Assembly: GCA_030374805.1 (NCBI GenBank)
Contig: JARGSG010000066.1
Location: 280,869 to 344,868 of the forward strand
From: Gracilaria gracilis
Lineage: Eukaryota; Rhodophyta; Florideophyceae; Gracilariales; Gracilariaceae
Length of the DNA stretch: 64,000 nucleotides
Reading direction: 5' to 3'
The notes beneath the pieces are model-generated. The model saw nothing but the letters and a program-made list of their open reading frames with translations, made no database searches and was not told where the DNA came from. Below are positions 1-11,828 of the stretch, in pieces. A program made the position numbers and the translations under genes. Position 1 is the first letter of the stretch. Every line of letters starts with the position of its first letter.

Positions 1-2801
1 TTGCAACGATGTCAAGGATTCTGGTTGAGATTGGAGAGTAGGCTGCTACTATGGCCGCGGCGTACACATTTTGTGTGTGGTAAGTGAAGGCGGGTGGGGC
101 ACGGGGGGTGGCGAGGTGGCGATGGGGGAGACTGACGCTTGCTGGATAGGTGGGAGCGGAGATCATGGCATCGGAAAGGGTTGAAAGGATTAGAAGGGGG
201 AGTCTCCGTGGTTTTTGGGGACGAAAAGGGAGGGCGAGAGTTGCGCAATAAAGCACACGGGTGTAACTTTTGCTCGAGAGCGCGGACGAAAGTTGCGCAA
301 TAGCGTACGCGGGTCGAAAGACGCGCGACTAGAATGGTACTGTAAGAGTGGGAGCGTCGAGGAGGGTGCCGGAGAGGGAACAGGTGAGAGCGAAAAAGCC
401 GGGGACGGGGATCGCAGGGCTCCACTTCTATTGACGGGAGATAACTACGGGTGTATGGCGGTGCGCGGCGAGGAGAGTGACCGAAGGGGGAGGGAGACAC
501 GTGCGTGGAAGTGATCGATAGGACGCTTCGCCGCAGAGCGAGGGATTTTCCCGTGCGACGTGATGAGCACGAGGCGTACTGTGGCGCCCGCGGTCGCCTA
601 ACAGCCTCCCCCACCGCGCGCGCGGTACATAACCACATGCGATGGAATGTCATGCACGCGCACGCGCTCGTTGCCAATTAGCGCTTGCATTGCGCTGCGC
701 GCGCCCGTGTCAGTGCTGGCATGGGGTCTACTAGTGCACCTCCCGTGTTCTTTGAGCGCCTCTGTGCCACTCGCGCACACCACCCATCACCATGACGCCG
801 CGCCGGCGCGTCGCCTCGCCGCCGTGGGTTTTCACGTGCGTGCCCGTGTTCTTCTTCTGTCGGGCACGGCCCCTGGTCCTTATGGCTGTTTGTACCCAAG
901 TGCTTCCCTTCTTCGCCGCCAGCACCCCCGCCGCTTTCACCGCCACTGCAGCCCACAACCTGTCGCCCGCGCTCCCCGCTATCACGACACTGCTGCCTGT
1001 GCCATGCATTTTGAGCGCCTCGCCCTGCATTTCGTGCCTGCCGTTGTACCCGTTCACCACCAACTTCCTGTTCCACATTAAGGACGATACTATCTGTCTT
1101 GGAGCGCGTGGCCGCGCCCACCATCGCACGACACGAAGTTGTTGTCACCCCACGTCTTTCAGATCAGCTGCTACCTGCGCTCGTGCAGAGAGTGCCACCT
1201 GCTTCGTAGTGTCCCGCCGCAGCCGTGGCCGTCGTGCACCGACGTGCGCCGCCATCGTACGCACGATACAATGGCCACGCAAGGGTGAGTGCAACGCCAC
1301 CGCAGCTCGCCACAGCGTATGCTGCGTCGTTCTAGCCCTTTCTCAGTGCGAGAGCTAGGCCGCGATCATGCGCGTCGACACGCACCGCCCTCACTGCCGT
1401 CACCACCGTACGTGCGTATGCGTCTACTGCTCATACCGTGTATGCGATGCACGCAGCTACGTGCTGAACAGTCAACAACTTTCGCTTGCGCAAGAGCTGT
1501 TGGAAGGTTGCGTTTCAGCTCTATTCCAACTTACTTTATTGCTTTTTCTACTGTCCTCTTTTCCTTGCCCACCCTGTTCGCGCACAGCCTAAATTGCCCT
1601 ATTTACTGCATGCTCACGCCTCCTCCTCGCAACACCCGCCTTCCGGTCCGCGCTTCGACACCGACTCCGTCCAGGCTCTTGCGTTCCACCTGTTCCTAAC
1701 GTGCGTCTTACGACCATGCGGTACTACCCCCAAGTACTTCTCATGCGACGTTACCAACGGCGAGCTATATTTCCTCCGCTGAATGTCAAATTTGCACTTC
1801 CTTCATTGCAGCCGCACGCCGTCGGACATCATAAGCGTGTCTAGTGAGGCTTCCTCTCACCAATGTGCCCTTCTTATCGACGTCGAGCACATGCATACGT
1901 GGAGATAGCCTACGCCCGGACATTCGAACCATATTTGTGCACCATTCGTGTATCCCGCTCATCTATTTACACTTACCTTTTAAATTCTGCTTCCCCATCA
2001 GCCCGAGAAGGCCATCACAGGTACTCAGAAGCGCTTCACCGCCCAAATCCGCCAACGGCTCTGCCCTTCAGCAGACTGAACTAGTCAAGCACTATTTCGT
2101 CCATCACGAATGCTCTCTACCACTCCCCCCTCTTTGTCGGCCACTTAGTCACCAACAATGATTCAAATTCGAAACACCCAACTCCCTCCTCTCCGCTACA
2201 GGTAACTGCTCATAAGTCCATTCACTGTCACTGGGTCATTTTCCATCTCTGCCGCCATGACGTTTTCTAACCCTGCCAACCGAACACTCAGACCCGTTTG
2301 CTGCCACGCCACCGAGTAACTGCAGGCCCAAATGTCTAGTTCTCGTCCCAGCCAATATGCTTCACGAGAATTTGACAATCAAACGTGCCAAATGCCGGTT
2401 CCAAGTAACATCATCTTTCTCGTATGAAGCCGCAATGACTCATAACGTTCATGTCGTACGTAGACCACAAGGTTGAATGGATGCTAACTAGAACATTCTA
2501 ATCTCTTGGTCGTGACAGGTGTATCAATCCCATTATGAAGCAAAACTGTATACAGTTTCTGGCGATGATTTACGCAGACAAGAGAAAGGTGTAGCTCGTA
2601 ACTAGCGTGCAATAAATGAAATGTAGCGGCCCGCACATGAATCATTCTATGAATGTCATTGAAAATTACTAGGGGTGGAGCATAGGGTACTGAAGTACAG
2701 GTAAGAACACAACAAACATGCACCGAGTTGGAAATCTCAACGGCGTTATTGAAGTGGAAGCACAACATGACTGTATTTTGAGCGCTATATTGTTTGCCGA
2801 A
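1..2801. other. GC-rich intergenic sequence without recognised gene
   Basis: I see no recognisable gene here. From about 200 to 1750 nearly every frame is open by chance because of high GC, and the translations are rich in Arg, Ser, Pro, Cys and His with no domain. A short direct repeat built around AGTTGCGCAATA occurs near 239 and 291, about 52 bp apart. From about 1800 to 2800 the composition is more balanced and no frame longer than about 100 codons looks coding. It may contain promoters or untranslated regions of a gene to the left. Confidence 0.5.
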
Positions 2802-4141
2802 CTAACGCCTCCCCCTTGATCTCTGTATTTCGCGTCTCTTCTTTGTGAGCAACCTGCGAGGACAAATTGCTGTAGACCTGGCTCGTTTGAAACTGTTTCC
2901 TGTACCCCGGCGGTATTCAGATGCGGTCCTCGAACTGATTATTGGATTCTGTAAAGTACTATCCGGCACGACGCTACGTTCAGAAGGTAGAATGCGAGTC
3001 TCTGCACGCGAAAGGGAGCCCTGAACTGGAGCTATCTCATCTTCATCGAAACGTAGTGTGATGTATCCGGGACGGCGAATAAATGTATCTGCGGGGTGGA
3101 GAGAAGCCGGAGCAGGTGTTATTTCATCGATCTAAAAAAGTGGTGCATCTTCTTCGGTCGGGGACCCCATTGAATTCTCTATCTGAACATGTTCGTCATT
3201 GGTACTTTGAAAGATATTCCTTCTTTGCGATACAGTTTCAATGCGACTTGCAATGTGCTGACGTTCATCTCAAGTTGCACCTCGACGACGAACGCACTCC
3301 TCACTCTGACGAACGGTTTCGGACCTGTGTGCAGTATTGGTCCAGACTCCGAGATTGGAATTCAGGGGGTGACGCTCAACCCCGCGGACACCATTACCAG
3401 TATTGCTGTCCACGGGTTGTGCGGCATTTGCAGACTCTGTTCGGGTATCGTCTATGAGTGGCACGTTTACTGTTCTGTTTGGGGGACTGATGATGTTGGT
3501 GCTTGGCTGCCAGGCAGGTGGTGGGCCTGACGAAGCAGCAGCATTCCTTCCACTTCTCGGTCCGGTGTATTTCTGTCTCGCCGAATTGCTTCTTGTATAA
3601 GCATATTCACAGCGCACTGGCCCCCTGCCTTGCGAAGGACCACATAATGTTTCTCAATCTTTGTACGCAACTCAAACAAAATATTGGGGTGTGTATGTTG
3701 AAGGCAACGATAAGTCATAGTACCGTCATCAGTGAGTTTACGAATCTGGTACACATACTCTCGTATGCTGCGCATTGCCGAACGGATGAACTCCTCACTC
3801 AGTGAAGCCTGTGGATCATACTCTGTACCATCCATTTCTGCAACCTTGCGGTTGAAAATCTCTCTCATTTTCTTCTGGGATCCCTGACCTGCGACACCAG
3901 TTTTACCTCGACGGCGCGACTCCAATCTTGTGGGTATTGGAATGCATCGCTCGGGAATGTCAGTGTTCTCAGCGGCCGCGCTTCGTGTTTCACCATTTTG
4001 TCTGGATATGCGCTGCATCACAGCCGAGAAAATGTATGCCGTGACGACGAAGAGAAGGAATACGCGAATGCCGCTGGGTGAAAACGCTACCTCGGTCGAC
4101 AAAGAGCGAAAGAAAGAACGCTGTGTTGGTGTATAAAACAA
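2802..4141 (-). pseudogene. Second gene of the Tnp2-type element, function unknown
   Basis: The first part (4141 to 3467) is an open frame of 224 codons. The continuation (3617 to 2802) is in another frame and is coding-like except for stops at 3270-3272 and 3132-3134. Read together they give a protein of about 430 residues, with one hydrophobic stretch near residues 27-45, a charged helical middle, and a polar Pro/Ser/Arg/Glu-rich tail. I recognise no family. It lies head-to-head with the transposase gene, so I infer it is the element's accessory protein, as in CACTA elements. At least one frameshift (between 3617 and 3467) and two stops make it inactive. The start at 4141 is the first Met of the open frame; an upstream exon is possible. 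Confidence 0.5.
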
Positions 4142-4339
4142 GGGAAAGAGTGGGAAACTGAGAGGACATGGATACTTATACCAGCGTGATGCACTACAGT
4201 TTCGTGGCGTGGAGACAGGGAACGAGCGGTGTTTTCAATACAAAAAGTACGGCAGCCTGCACGAACCACAAGGTACCAGTGAGCGTTCCTGTACCAATGA
4301 AGCAATTCACAATAACCCTCAGAGAATCAAGAAGCCAGT

Positions 4340-7300
4340 TTGATTTCATTTTCTTGCTCATCGCCATACCACCGCTTCTTTTTAAGGACATTAGTAAGCT
4401 GCAACACGTTATTACACCAAAAACCGGAGAGAAAGAGACCAGCTTCAGAATCAACTGATTCAATACAACGTCAAATTTGTAATGAAGAGCAGGAGGTCAC
4501 GGCGTCTACTACGTCTCAGTACAACAGCTCATGGATAGAAGAGATCGAGAACGAGTATGCTACCCCTGCACAGCACCAGCAAAGTCCTCGTTTCCGGAAG
4601 CAGGTGAGACAAAGACTGGCTTTTGTTCCGAACCAAGTTGATCAACGCTCTACAGGTCTTCCGATTCTCACCACAAACACTGCTTCTTGTACACCACGCG
4701 CACAGTCTACGCAATCTGTGGAAGACTTCGAAGAAAATTGTATGACACTGGTACACCACACGCGGTCAATTCAAGAGAAAGTGGCAATCTTCATGGAGAA
4801 ATATCCGAAGGCCTACATTCGGAGAATGCATCATGCAACGCATATGATGTCAATGATGCAAACGAAGTATTGGCCACGAATAATCTCAGCATTGCATGCT
4901 CGAGTCTTTGCAAGTCTCTCTCTTCTTTTGCCCAACTTGATGGAGGAGAAGATCTGTTCAAAAACACTCTCCGAACGAATATGGGAAGGACGTCGAGATA
5001 TGGCGAGTTATGAAGGTTCTACACGTCATAGAGACTCGAGGTCACTCGAAAAGTCTTGCAGAAAATCTGCTTCGAACCAACGTTATTAGATCCAAATTTA
5101 GCTATGGCGTAGTTGTCCGCTATTCAATACGAAGATCAAGGGCTCAAAAGAGATTCGGGCTCATGTGCTCCCTAGAACACGCTCCAGTATACGGAGTCGT
5201 GGATCAGAAGAGTTGTCAATCTAAGTCATGTGATACGTTGGTGTCCAAAAGTCACAAGTACTGGTTCAGAACTGTCTCCGAACAGGTTTCAGCCCTTTGT
5301 CAGGGAAAGGAATCCTTCGAACACCTATTAAAAGGTTGTGAGGACGCCTGCAACGCAGTAGGCGGAAAAGTTGCCCATAATGGGTCACTTCACGACTATT
5401 ATTGTGGTGATTACTTCAAGGAGAAATATGGTGCCTTGATGAGGTCTTCTGACATGAAACAGCACCTCCATGTGTTTCTGACGTTCTCCACGGACGGATT
5501 CGAAGTGTTTAGAGGGCGCAGACTCAGCAGGTCAACCTGGCCACTCGTTTTTGTTTTACTTAACCTAGACCCTTTGACGAGGTTCCGGGCTGCGAAAACT
5601 ATTTTACCCGGTTTCATGCCCGATTCCCGTGAAGCAGAGGAATTTGAAACATTTCTTTCACCCATCATTGAGGACCTCAAAGCTTTCGAAATGGGGATGA
5701 ACTTCTTATGCGCTGACGGCAGGACGAGAAAAGTATATGGACATGGGATGTTTATCACCTCCGATTGGCCCGCGGCCAGCAAGCTCATCGGTATGAAAGG
5801 GCACAACGCAGAACATCCTTGTCGTATGTGCATGAAGCGCACGAGAAGGAAAGCTTCCGCTGGTCAAAAGTTATGGATGCTTCCGGAAGAAGGAAATCCT
5901 ATTAAACACCAATATATTTCAGGGTGGCTCGAAGGTGAACGAAGCCTTTGGATCGACAAAAAGTGTCCAGGGCCACGGAATGCAGCCCAAATGGAGCGTG
6001 TATGGCAGACACTTGAAAAGAGAGAAAGAGGTTCGGCAGCGCTTATGAAAGCATCCGGAGTTCGTCGAAGGCCTTTACTCGCAGCTTTGTCAGTTGATAT
6101 AGTGAAATGCTATCCTTACGATCCAATGCATCTCTGGCTGCTGGGGTGGGTAAAACATACTCTATCACTTTGTCTTGGCATACACAAAAGGTGCATGTCA
6201 GATCGTTATCCGTTCGTACGGGATAAGTCAGATGTAGATAATATGAATGGAGCTCTAGCTGATGCAGCATGGGGAATTCCAGCTCACTGGGGACGAGCAC
6301 CGGAATCTTTTTGCTTTGTTGGGGATTACAAAGCAGAGGATTAGCTGAATCTTGCTTTGTACTATGCGCCGGTTCTGTTTTGTGGAGTTCGAGTTGACAA
6401 CAAAATACGGCAACTATGGGCGGCTACTTCAACTGTTAGAGACATAGTGATGGATACATCTCCAACGACTGCCGATGTTGTGAATCTGCGGCAGGCGCTC
6501 CAGGTAGCGCACTCCTTGATCAGGAAAATATTCTGCAGTACCCCAGCGCATGCATTCTGTTTCACGCCTACCACCCACGCTGTCCTTCATTTATCTCAGA
6601 TGCTTCAGAGCTGCGGTTTGCTGAGAAACGTATCGCACTTCAATGTCGAAAGAATAGCTGGAAAGTTGGGAGAAATACCAAAGTCCCGTCATCGTCAGGA
6701 ATCAAATCTATTCCACAAAACACACACATTATTCTCACTTCGCATGGTAGAAGGGGAAATTGCTACGTCTTCTCCTACGTCTCAACCAGTAGTGAAGTTC
6801 TCGCGATGTGCACGAGAGATCGAAAATGCAGCTGTCAGCGTACGGTCAAGTGCAGGATACGAGAACCAAAGCCTCCAAGAAGGCGAATTAGAGAGAGCGC
6901 GATTTCCACAGGACTCCATATTGAGGTTTCGATTTGCAGGAAACCCAGGAAATCGAAATATTTCGCCGTTACAGTCAGCTATTCTTGGCTACGTTCGGGA
7001 TGATCTCTCCCATGGCAGCTACGACGTTGAATTGACAAATATGCAGTAATTTGCAAAGTTATCATTATTCCAAGAACACCGTTCCTTGACAATTGAAACA
7101 CGGGCCGAATTTGAACGTCGAAAACATAATGAGACATTCCGAGCAAGGCAACGTTGTTGGGTTGCTTCGAAGTTTAAAGCGGGGGCAGAAGGTGATATGA
7201 TGGAAGCGGAAGACAGGCTGTGTGAGGTTTACTATGGTTGCGTCGAGAATTTATTGGAGGCAACAGTACAGTATCGTTCATATCCAGAGATGGAGAGTCA

Positions 7301-7559
7301 TGAGCGTCTCTACCGTCTTGCGAACATAAGGTGGCAGTATGGCCCTCGCGAAGATCAAATAACCGATATGCCCTCCGTTTTCCTTCAGAATCGCGTGCGA
7401 CGAGGGAGTGTGCGCGACACCAGGACGACTGTGGAGGATGTACACTGCATTTCCCATTTGATTGGTATCATCGGCCACGATGGACGCAGGCATTTTCTTC
7501 ATCCAATGCGTCGCCGTATATCAACCGGAGTCGACGTTCTAGGTGGGATTCATCAGTAG
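4340..7559 (+). pseudogene. Tnp2-like transposase (CACTA superfamily), broken
   Basis: This encoded the DDE-type transposase of a CACTA-like element. The core is one frame from 5010 to 7559, interrupted by TAG at 6342-6344 and TAA at 7047-7049. In the 5010 frame, residues 152-169 (HLHVFLTFSTDGFEVFRG) carry the family's STDG motif with Asp162. They are followed by a WPLVFVLLNL block, then ITSDWPAASKL with Asp252 and a CRMC zinc-like pair at 271-274. All are characteristic of Tnp2 transposases. The segment after 6357 matches the family's C-terminal helical part. The first stop sits where the family usually has Trp (KAED then stop), consistent with a TGG to TAG change. The N-terminal part from 4340 lies in another frame (4340-5089), with a third frame open at 4687-5013, so frameshifts near 4800-5010 are likely. 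Inactive. Confidence 0.75.
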
Positions 7560-7618
7560 TAACGGATCGGTCAATTCTGGAGCGCGGGATATAACGTCAT
7601 ATGGATTTCAAGAGTGAC

Positions 7619-7660
7619 ATGACACGTTCAAAGATCCAGTGATATGACGCGTTCAGAGAT
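7619..7660 (+). repeat. Short imperfect direct repeats after the transposase
   Basis: Two 17-bp copies, ATGACACGTTCAAAGAT at 7619 and ATGACGCGTTCAGAGAT at 7644, are spaced 25 bp apart and start 60 bp after the transposase stop. CACTA elements commonly carry clusters of short subterminal repeats bound by their accessory protein. This could be one, but only two copies are visible. Confidence 0.35.
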
Positions 7661-7665
7661 ATTCT

Positions 7666-8159
7666 GACGTGGCATTTGTATATTTTTGCACAACATTCGT
7701 CACCAAAATTAGAAACCTAAGAAATCAATTTTCAAAAACAATCGCCATGCAGAAGAGGTGAAATTAATTTGATACATCTCTCTGTTGATTTGTCGCACAT
7801 CCAAAAGCTAAACTCAGGCTTTCAAACGGACGTCGACTGAACATCATCTGGTACATCATCAGTAGTATCAACAGGATAAATTCCGAACATTTTTCGTATA
7901 TCCAGATGGACATCCGACGCACATCATTCGTATATAATGCGCCCATCAACGAATGCCCGTAGAATGCCTCAAAAGCTACGCGTCTGTTTCCCATCCTATG
8001 GACATCTAGGGGGCATCAAGATGTTTCTCTGGGAATGTTGCCTTTCTTCTTCCATAAGTGACACCTTCGCTTCTAGACGAATGTGTTAGCAAGCGCTTGA
8101 AGTGCACTGAAATGCCCAGACCTCAACGCAGACGACTAGTGTTCCCTTAGCAACTGCCC
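7666..8159. other. Intergenic, nothing recognised
   Basis: AT-richer sequence with scattered stops in all frames. A 76-codon minus-strand frame at 7764-7994 resembles no family I know. The terminus of the preceding transposon may lie here but was not identified. Confidence 0.4.
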
Positions 8160-8716
8160 CTCTCTCGCGATTAAATGAGGAACGGCATCCTTTAACGTGG
8201 CTCCAGTCTGATATATCACTTCAACCGTCACGTCAAAGTCCTTCGTCAGACCCTGAAGATAGCTCGGAGCTTTTCGGCTTCAGAAAAATTGTGTCCGATT
8301 TCGTTAAGCTTCATCTCGATGACCGCAAGACGGTTTACGCAGTCCAAAACGCGTTCATCAGAGTCCATACGCATATCCTGATACTGTTCCAGTAGTGCAT
8401 CGATGCTTGCTGGTGAATCCATCTCGAAATTGGCTTTTGACTTCTGCCATATTTCTGTGGGATCCCTGATCTTCATCACGGGAACCACGCAAGACACATG
8501 AACAGAAACCAGTATGCATGTCAGATCAATGGCCCGCCTCGTTTCGAACTTCTCAATAGCTTCTTCATCTTCCGGCACGCACTTACCACCGCACATCAGT
8601 CGCCACACACCCTTAGAACGGAGCACAAGTTCCATTTCGTGCAACAACATGAAGTAGTTATCCGCCTTGAGTAGCGGAATGCGGAACCTAGCCGCGTCCA
8701 CGAAGAGATCGTCCAT
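8160..8716 (-). pseudogene. Ty1/copia-type Gag fragment (UBN2/Retrotran_gag_2-like)
   Basis: The 156-codon frame starts MDDLFVDAARFRIPLLKADNY. Its pattern matches copia-type Gag polyproteins: an NY(F/L)xWxxxME-like start (here NYFMLLHEMELVLRSKGVW), an Ala/Cys-rich helix, then ExWxxLxxxFE (here EIWQKSKANFEMDSPAS), ending in a helix with SEAEKLRAI. The frame stops at 8246, but a second frame immediately continues with a plausible Gag continuation (LTKDFDVTVEVIYQTGATLK) down to about 8160, so a 1-base shift near 8250 broke it. No zinc knuckle, pol or LTR is seen on either side, so this is an isolated fragment, either a truncated insertion or a domesticated-then-lost copy. Confidence 0.65.
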
Positions 8717-9555
8717 GACGAACGCGATCGAGTTCAGAAAACAGAGTAGTATCGTATGAACAGTAGCACGTAAAGGGCCCTATAACCTATAGAAAGATAT
8801 CAGGTTGTAGTCACGAGGGTTGAACCAAAGTTCAAATCAGCCTATTTTACTGTCACCAGTTACTACTTATCTAGTGCCGGCTTCCAGCCACTAAGTCCCA
8901 CAAATATACAAACTCTTGTATTTTTTGTGCTTTGTCACAGCCCATTTGGAACGTTCAGCTGAACTGGTGTAGCCGTTTGTGTTGCACAAAGGTGCAGCAC
9001 AATGTCTCGCACCAGATAGTTCCACTGGAGCGTTTCAGTCTCTCCAGAGGACCAACTCACGCAGCGTGGGTGACGTGGTCTCGCTGGTGCGTGAGGCTCA
9101 CGAAACGTGAGAGACATCGCTGCCCTGGTGCTTTAGGCTCATATAACGGCTTTTTGAACTCACCCAAATCACCACCCAGAGAGACCAGTAGTACGGACAC
9201 TTCACGTCCAGAAAACACTTTCCTAATCGACACCAACATCACAAAGCTATTTTTTCACAAGCTCTCTTCCTTCCATATTTTCGTCTATGCCCAACTCATC
9301 ATGAGCCGAGAATGAGACGAAAAGTGTTGAGATATTTGCGCCACCACCACTTCGCAATCCGGAAAAATACAACAGGAACTTTTTTATTCTCTTACCAAGT
9401 AATTTTTGAATCTGTAGTTGTCTAAAGAATAACATCTTCAGCGCAGATTTACTGTGACCACTCCACAAACAAATCAACTCTAAGCCCTAGCAGAAAACTT
9501 CGTTGCGTTCTAAATGTACAATTTCCAATGCAGACTGCAACAATCACCAAAATTC
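8717..9555. other. Intergenic, nothing recognised
   Basis: No frame is convincing on either strand. If the Gag fragment kept its leader and 5' LTR they should be in the first few hundred bases, but I found no TG...CA repeat or primer-binding site. Short minus-strand frames at 8935-9117, 9057-9242 and 9247-9477 look like chance. Confidence 0.4.
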
Positions 9556-9855
9556 TGAAATGCGATACTATGAGTCAAAGCTTACTGCATCTGAAGACAG
9601 CGACTTACATTATATAGTTACAAAAATTCTTCCAGCCGATATTGAGACTGAAACATAAACTATGGAGCAGAAATATGAATCCAGCGATCTTCAATGGCCT
9701 CACAATGATATTTTGATCCCGACGAGTAATTCAAGCGCAGAAGATTATCAGGCTTTGAACCCTTCTGATTTGGCGATATCGGACACAGAAGTATAAGATA
9801 TTGTAAGAAAGACAAAGAAAAAGCTGAATGGCGAAGTAAGTACGAACGCAGAGTA
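9556..9855 (+). pseudogene. Coding-like remnant, unknown product
   Basis: One plus-strand frame reads as acidic, Ser/Asp-rich protein for about 100 codons, interrupted by TAA near 9655, TAA near 9796 and TAG near 9854. A near-consensus 5' splice site GTAAGT occurs just before the last stop (around 9837), so part of this could be a true exon. I cannot assign a family. Low certainty that it is coding at all. Confidence 0.25.
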
Positions 9856-9859
9856 GGCT

Positions 9860-10941
9860 CTCCAAGTTGTAGTGGAGGAAGTATGGTCATCTATATTTGT
9901 ATGCGGTATTGTACATTCATGGACTCCAGCAGAGACTCTGTGGACCATATGACAACGGTTGAACCGGAGAGTAGTAGCCTAAGCCGTGCCGTTCAGACTA
10001 AAGCTTTCCTGGCTAACTGGGATTACGCGTCCGCATTTTGAGCTCTGGACAGCTTCTTTTCCGAGGGAAGAAGCCATGGGGTGGGCGAAAGCGGGCGAGA
10101 CAGGAAAGGTTGTATGGGGAAAATGGTGGAAGAAGGTGTTGTCGGAGTGTGCGAGTGGAAGTTGTCGTTAAAGGGTTTGGATAACATCCTTTCGTAAGTT
10201 AGTGGCTGTGAAGAGGTGCTGTGGGTAGTGGAGGGTGGTGGGGGTGAAACCGATGTTGCTGACTCTGTGTTGGAAGAGGTCTGTTTGAAGTTTTGAACAC
10301 TGGAAGGGGGCGGAGAGGGCATTGTGGAAGACTGAATTTGGAGAGGGCGGGGTCCTAGAGGAGAGAAATGAGTCCGTTTGTTTTGCGGTGGCCGAGGGTG
10401 GAAGCAGTGGAAGAGATGGAAAAGACCATTCGTTTGAGGTGGGGGTTGTTGAGGAGAGAGAAGGAGGGGGCGGTGGAGGAGATGGGGAGGGGAAAGGTGG
10501 CAGACTGAGGTGCCTACGATATGGTAGGTGGTTTGGGTGTGGACGGAGAGGGAGAGATGTTGCTGGTTGTAGGAGTCGTTTTCGGCGATGGAGACGTTAT
10601 CAGAGGGGTGATTAGAGAGCGGAGGTGGGGATGGGAGTTGCGGGTGGACTTGTGACACTTTGTGTTTTAGGAGAAGAGAAGGAAGTTGCCGTCGGGGGAG
10701 AGGAAATGCTTGTCGGAGGTGAGGCGGCGTGGGCATCTTCTTTGTTGCCTTCGAATAGCGGGGATGGTGCGAGCAAGGAGAGAGCAGCCTTCATAGCAGC
10801 GTTTAAACATGACGGAAAGCGGTGTGGGGTTCTTGGGAGAGAGGGAGATACGTAGCGGGGAACGTAATATGGCGCACAGAGGGTTGGATGGAATGATGGG
10901 GGAGGTGGCACGTGATGCGAAGGTGTTTCAATAGTGAAAGA
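9860..10941. other. Strand-asymmetric GA/GT-rich tract
   Basis: From about 10080 to 10910 the plus strand is strongly G-rich, so the minus strand reads as Pro/Ser/Thr-rich peptides (237 codons at 10023-10736 and 99 codons at 10612-10911, overlapping in different frames). The composition explains the open frames, and no domain is visible. A low-complexity N-terminal region of a decayed minus-strand gene is possible. The Ty3/gypsy element is inserted directly to the right. Confidence 0.4.
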
Positions 10942-11708
10942 TGTGGAGCAACGCCCTCAGAAGGAGGTTTCGTTTGACTTAGTCATATTCCGACGAGTCG
11001 GTCGATCGCCCGTAGTAGGAGGATATGAATAGTAACAACCACTGTAGTGGGAAGGACACGTGGATTAAAGATGAGTCAGGAGGTTGGTCACATACAGGGA
11101 GAACGGGCGCCACGGCGCGTGGGTAATTACCATTGGGCGTGGGCCTAATTTAGTTAGTTTATTTAATTAGTGTTGGCGCGACCTCACTACTTAGCCCGGC
11201 GGCGACCTCGCCGCCGTGCACAGTAAAGTTCCCCCAACCAGGGTTGGCTCTATACTTCTTCGCTTTCGGCGGTCATCGACTCCTTCCAGGAGAGATGCTC
11301 CGTTGCCTACGGGTAGTGTATCCTCCCTGCGTCACCTAACCGGACCCATTTGTGGGAGTGTTTTCCGCTTGTGTCGCGTTCGACCCTGTACAGGGATAAC
11401 CCCTGTGTTTACCGTAGCCTTTTTGCCCTTTTTTTTTTTCCTTCTTTCCATCCCCCGCTCTCGCCGATCATTTTTCTCTTTTCCCACTTCCATGGAGTCG
11501 AGCCTCTCTCGAGAAGCCATTCACCCACACACGTTTTGACAACTCCGATCCTTGCTCAACTCTCTACGCCCGTCGTGACGGCTTGGCCTCGGCTTACACC
11601 CGACTTCGTCGTGCCTTGCCAGAGAGGCTCTGTCTGCTGACTACTCTCCTACGGAAGAAGATCTCGGACGTCTTCGTGGTGTCCTTCCGCCTCTGGCGTT
11701 GCACTACA
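10942..11708 (+). repeat. 5' LTR of the Ty3/gypsy element
   Basis: This 767-bp repeat is matched by the copy at 21636-22404. It starts TG and ends CA. It contains a GC-rich hairpin-prone part (GGCGGCGACCTCGCCGCC near 11200) and a T-rich run near 11430. Transcription of the element would start within it, but I do not see a certain TATA box. Confidence 0.88.
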
Positions 11709-11711
11709 AAG

Positions 11712-11731
11712 TGGTCTCCCGACCTAGAATC
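11712..11731 (+). promoter_or_regulatory. tRNA primer-binding site
   Basis: TGGTCTCCCGACCTAGAATC begins 3 bases after the 5' LTR. Its complement ends in CCA preceded by A and TCGGGAG, as expected for a tRNA 3' end with an acceptor stem CTCCCGA/TCGGGAG. It also contains the last bases of a T-loop (GATT) and a T-stem strand (CTAGG). The tRNA is not the usual initiator Met (TGGTATCAGAGC). I cannot name it with certainty from the sequence. Confidence 0.65.
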
Positions 11732-11828
11732 GGATATTTGGTTTACCCCACACTCGTGTGCGTTTTCCCTCTTTGAGGTTTCGTTTCTACTTCTGGAAGT
11801 TTTCCGTCGCTTGGCTGGTTGAGAAATC

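Larger units (their letters stand above)
2802..7665. mobile_element. Decayed Tnp2 (CACTA-like) DNA transposon, internal part
   Basis: Two divergently transcribed broken genes, a minus-strand gene (2802-4141) and a plus-strand Tnp2-like transposase (about 4340-7559), are separated by roughly 200 bp that would hold a bidirectional promoter. This two-gene layout fits CACTA/EnSpm-type elements, where the transposase is accompanied by a second protein. Limits are those of the coding remnants plus a short repeat cluster. I could not find terminal inverted repeats starting CACTA or a target-site duplication, so the true ends are unknown. Confidence 0.55.

Noticed and set aside
12-1358. Long frames on both strands (up to 221 codons)
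   Set aside because: They overlap in several frames at once, are explained by high GC, and give Arg/Ser/Pro/Cys-rich peptides with no domain.
10023-10911. Minus-strand Pro/Ser-rich frames of 237 and 99 codons
   Set aside because: The plus strand is G-rich over the whole tract, so Pro/Ser/Thr codons arise automatically on the minus strand; no domain or coding periodicity is visible.
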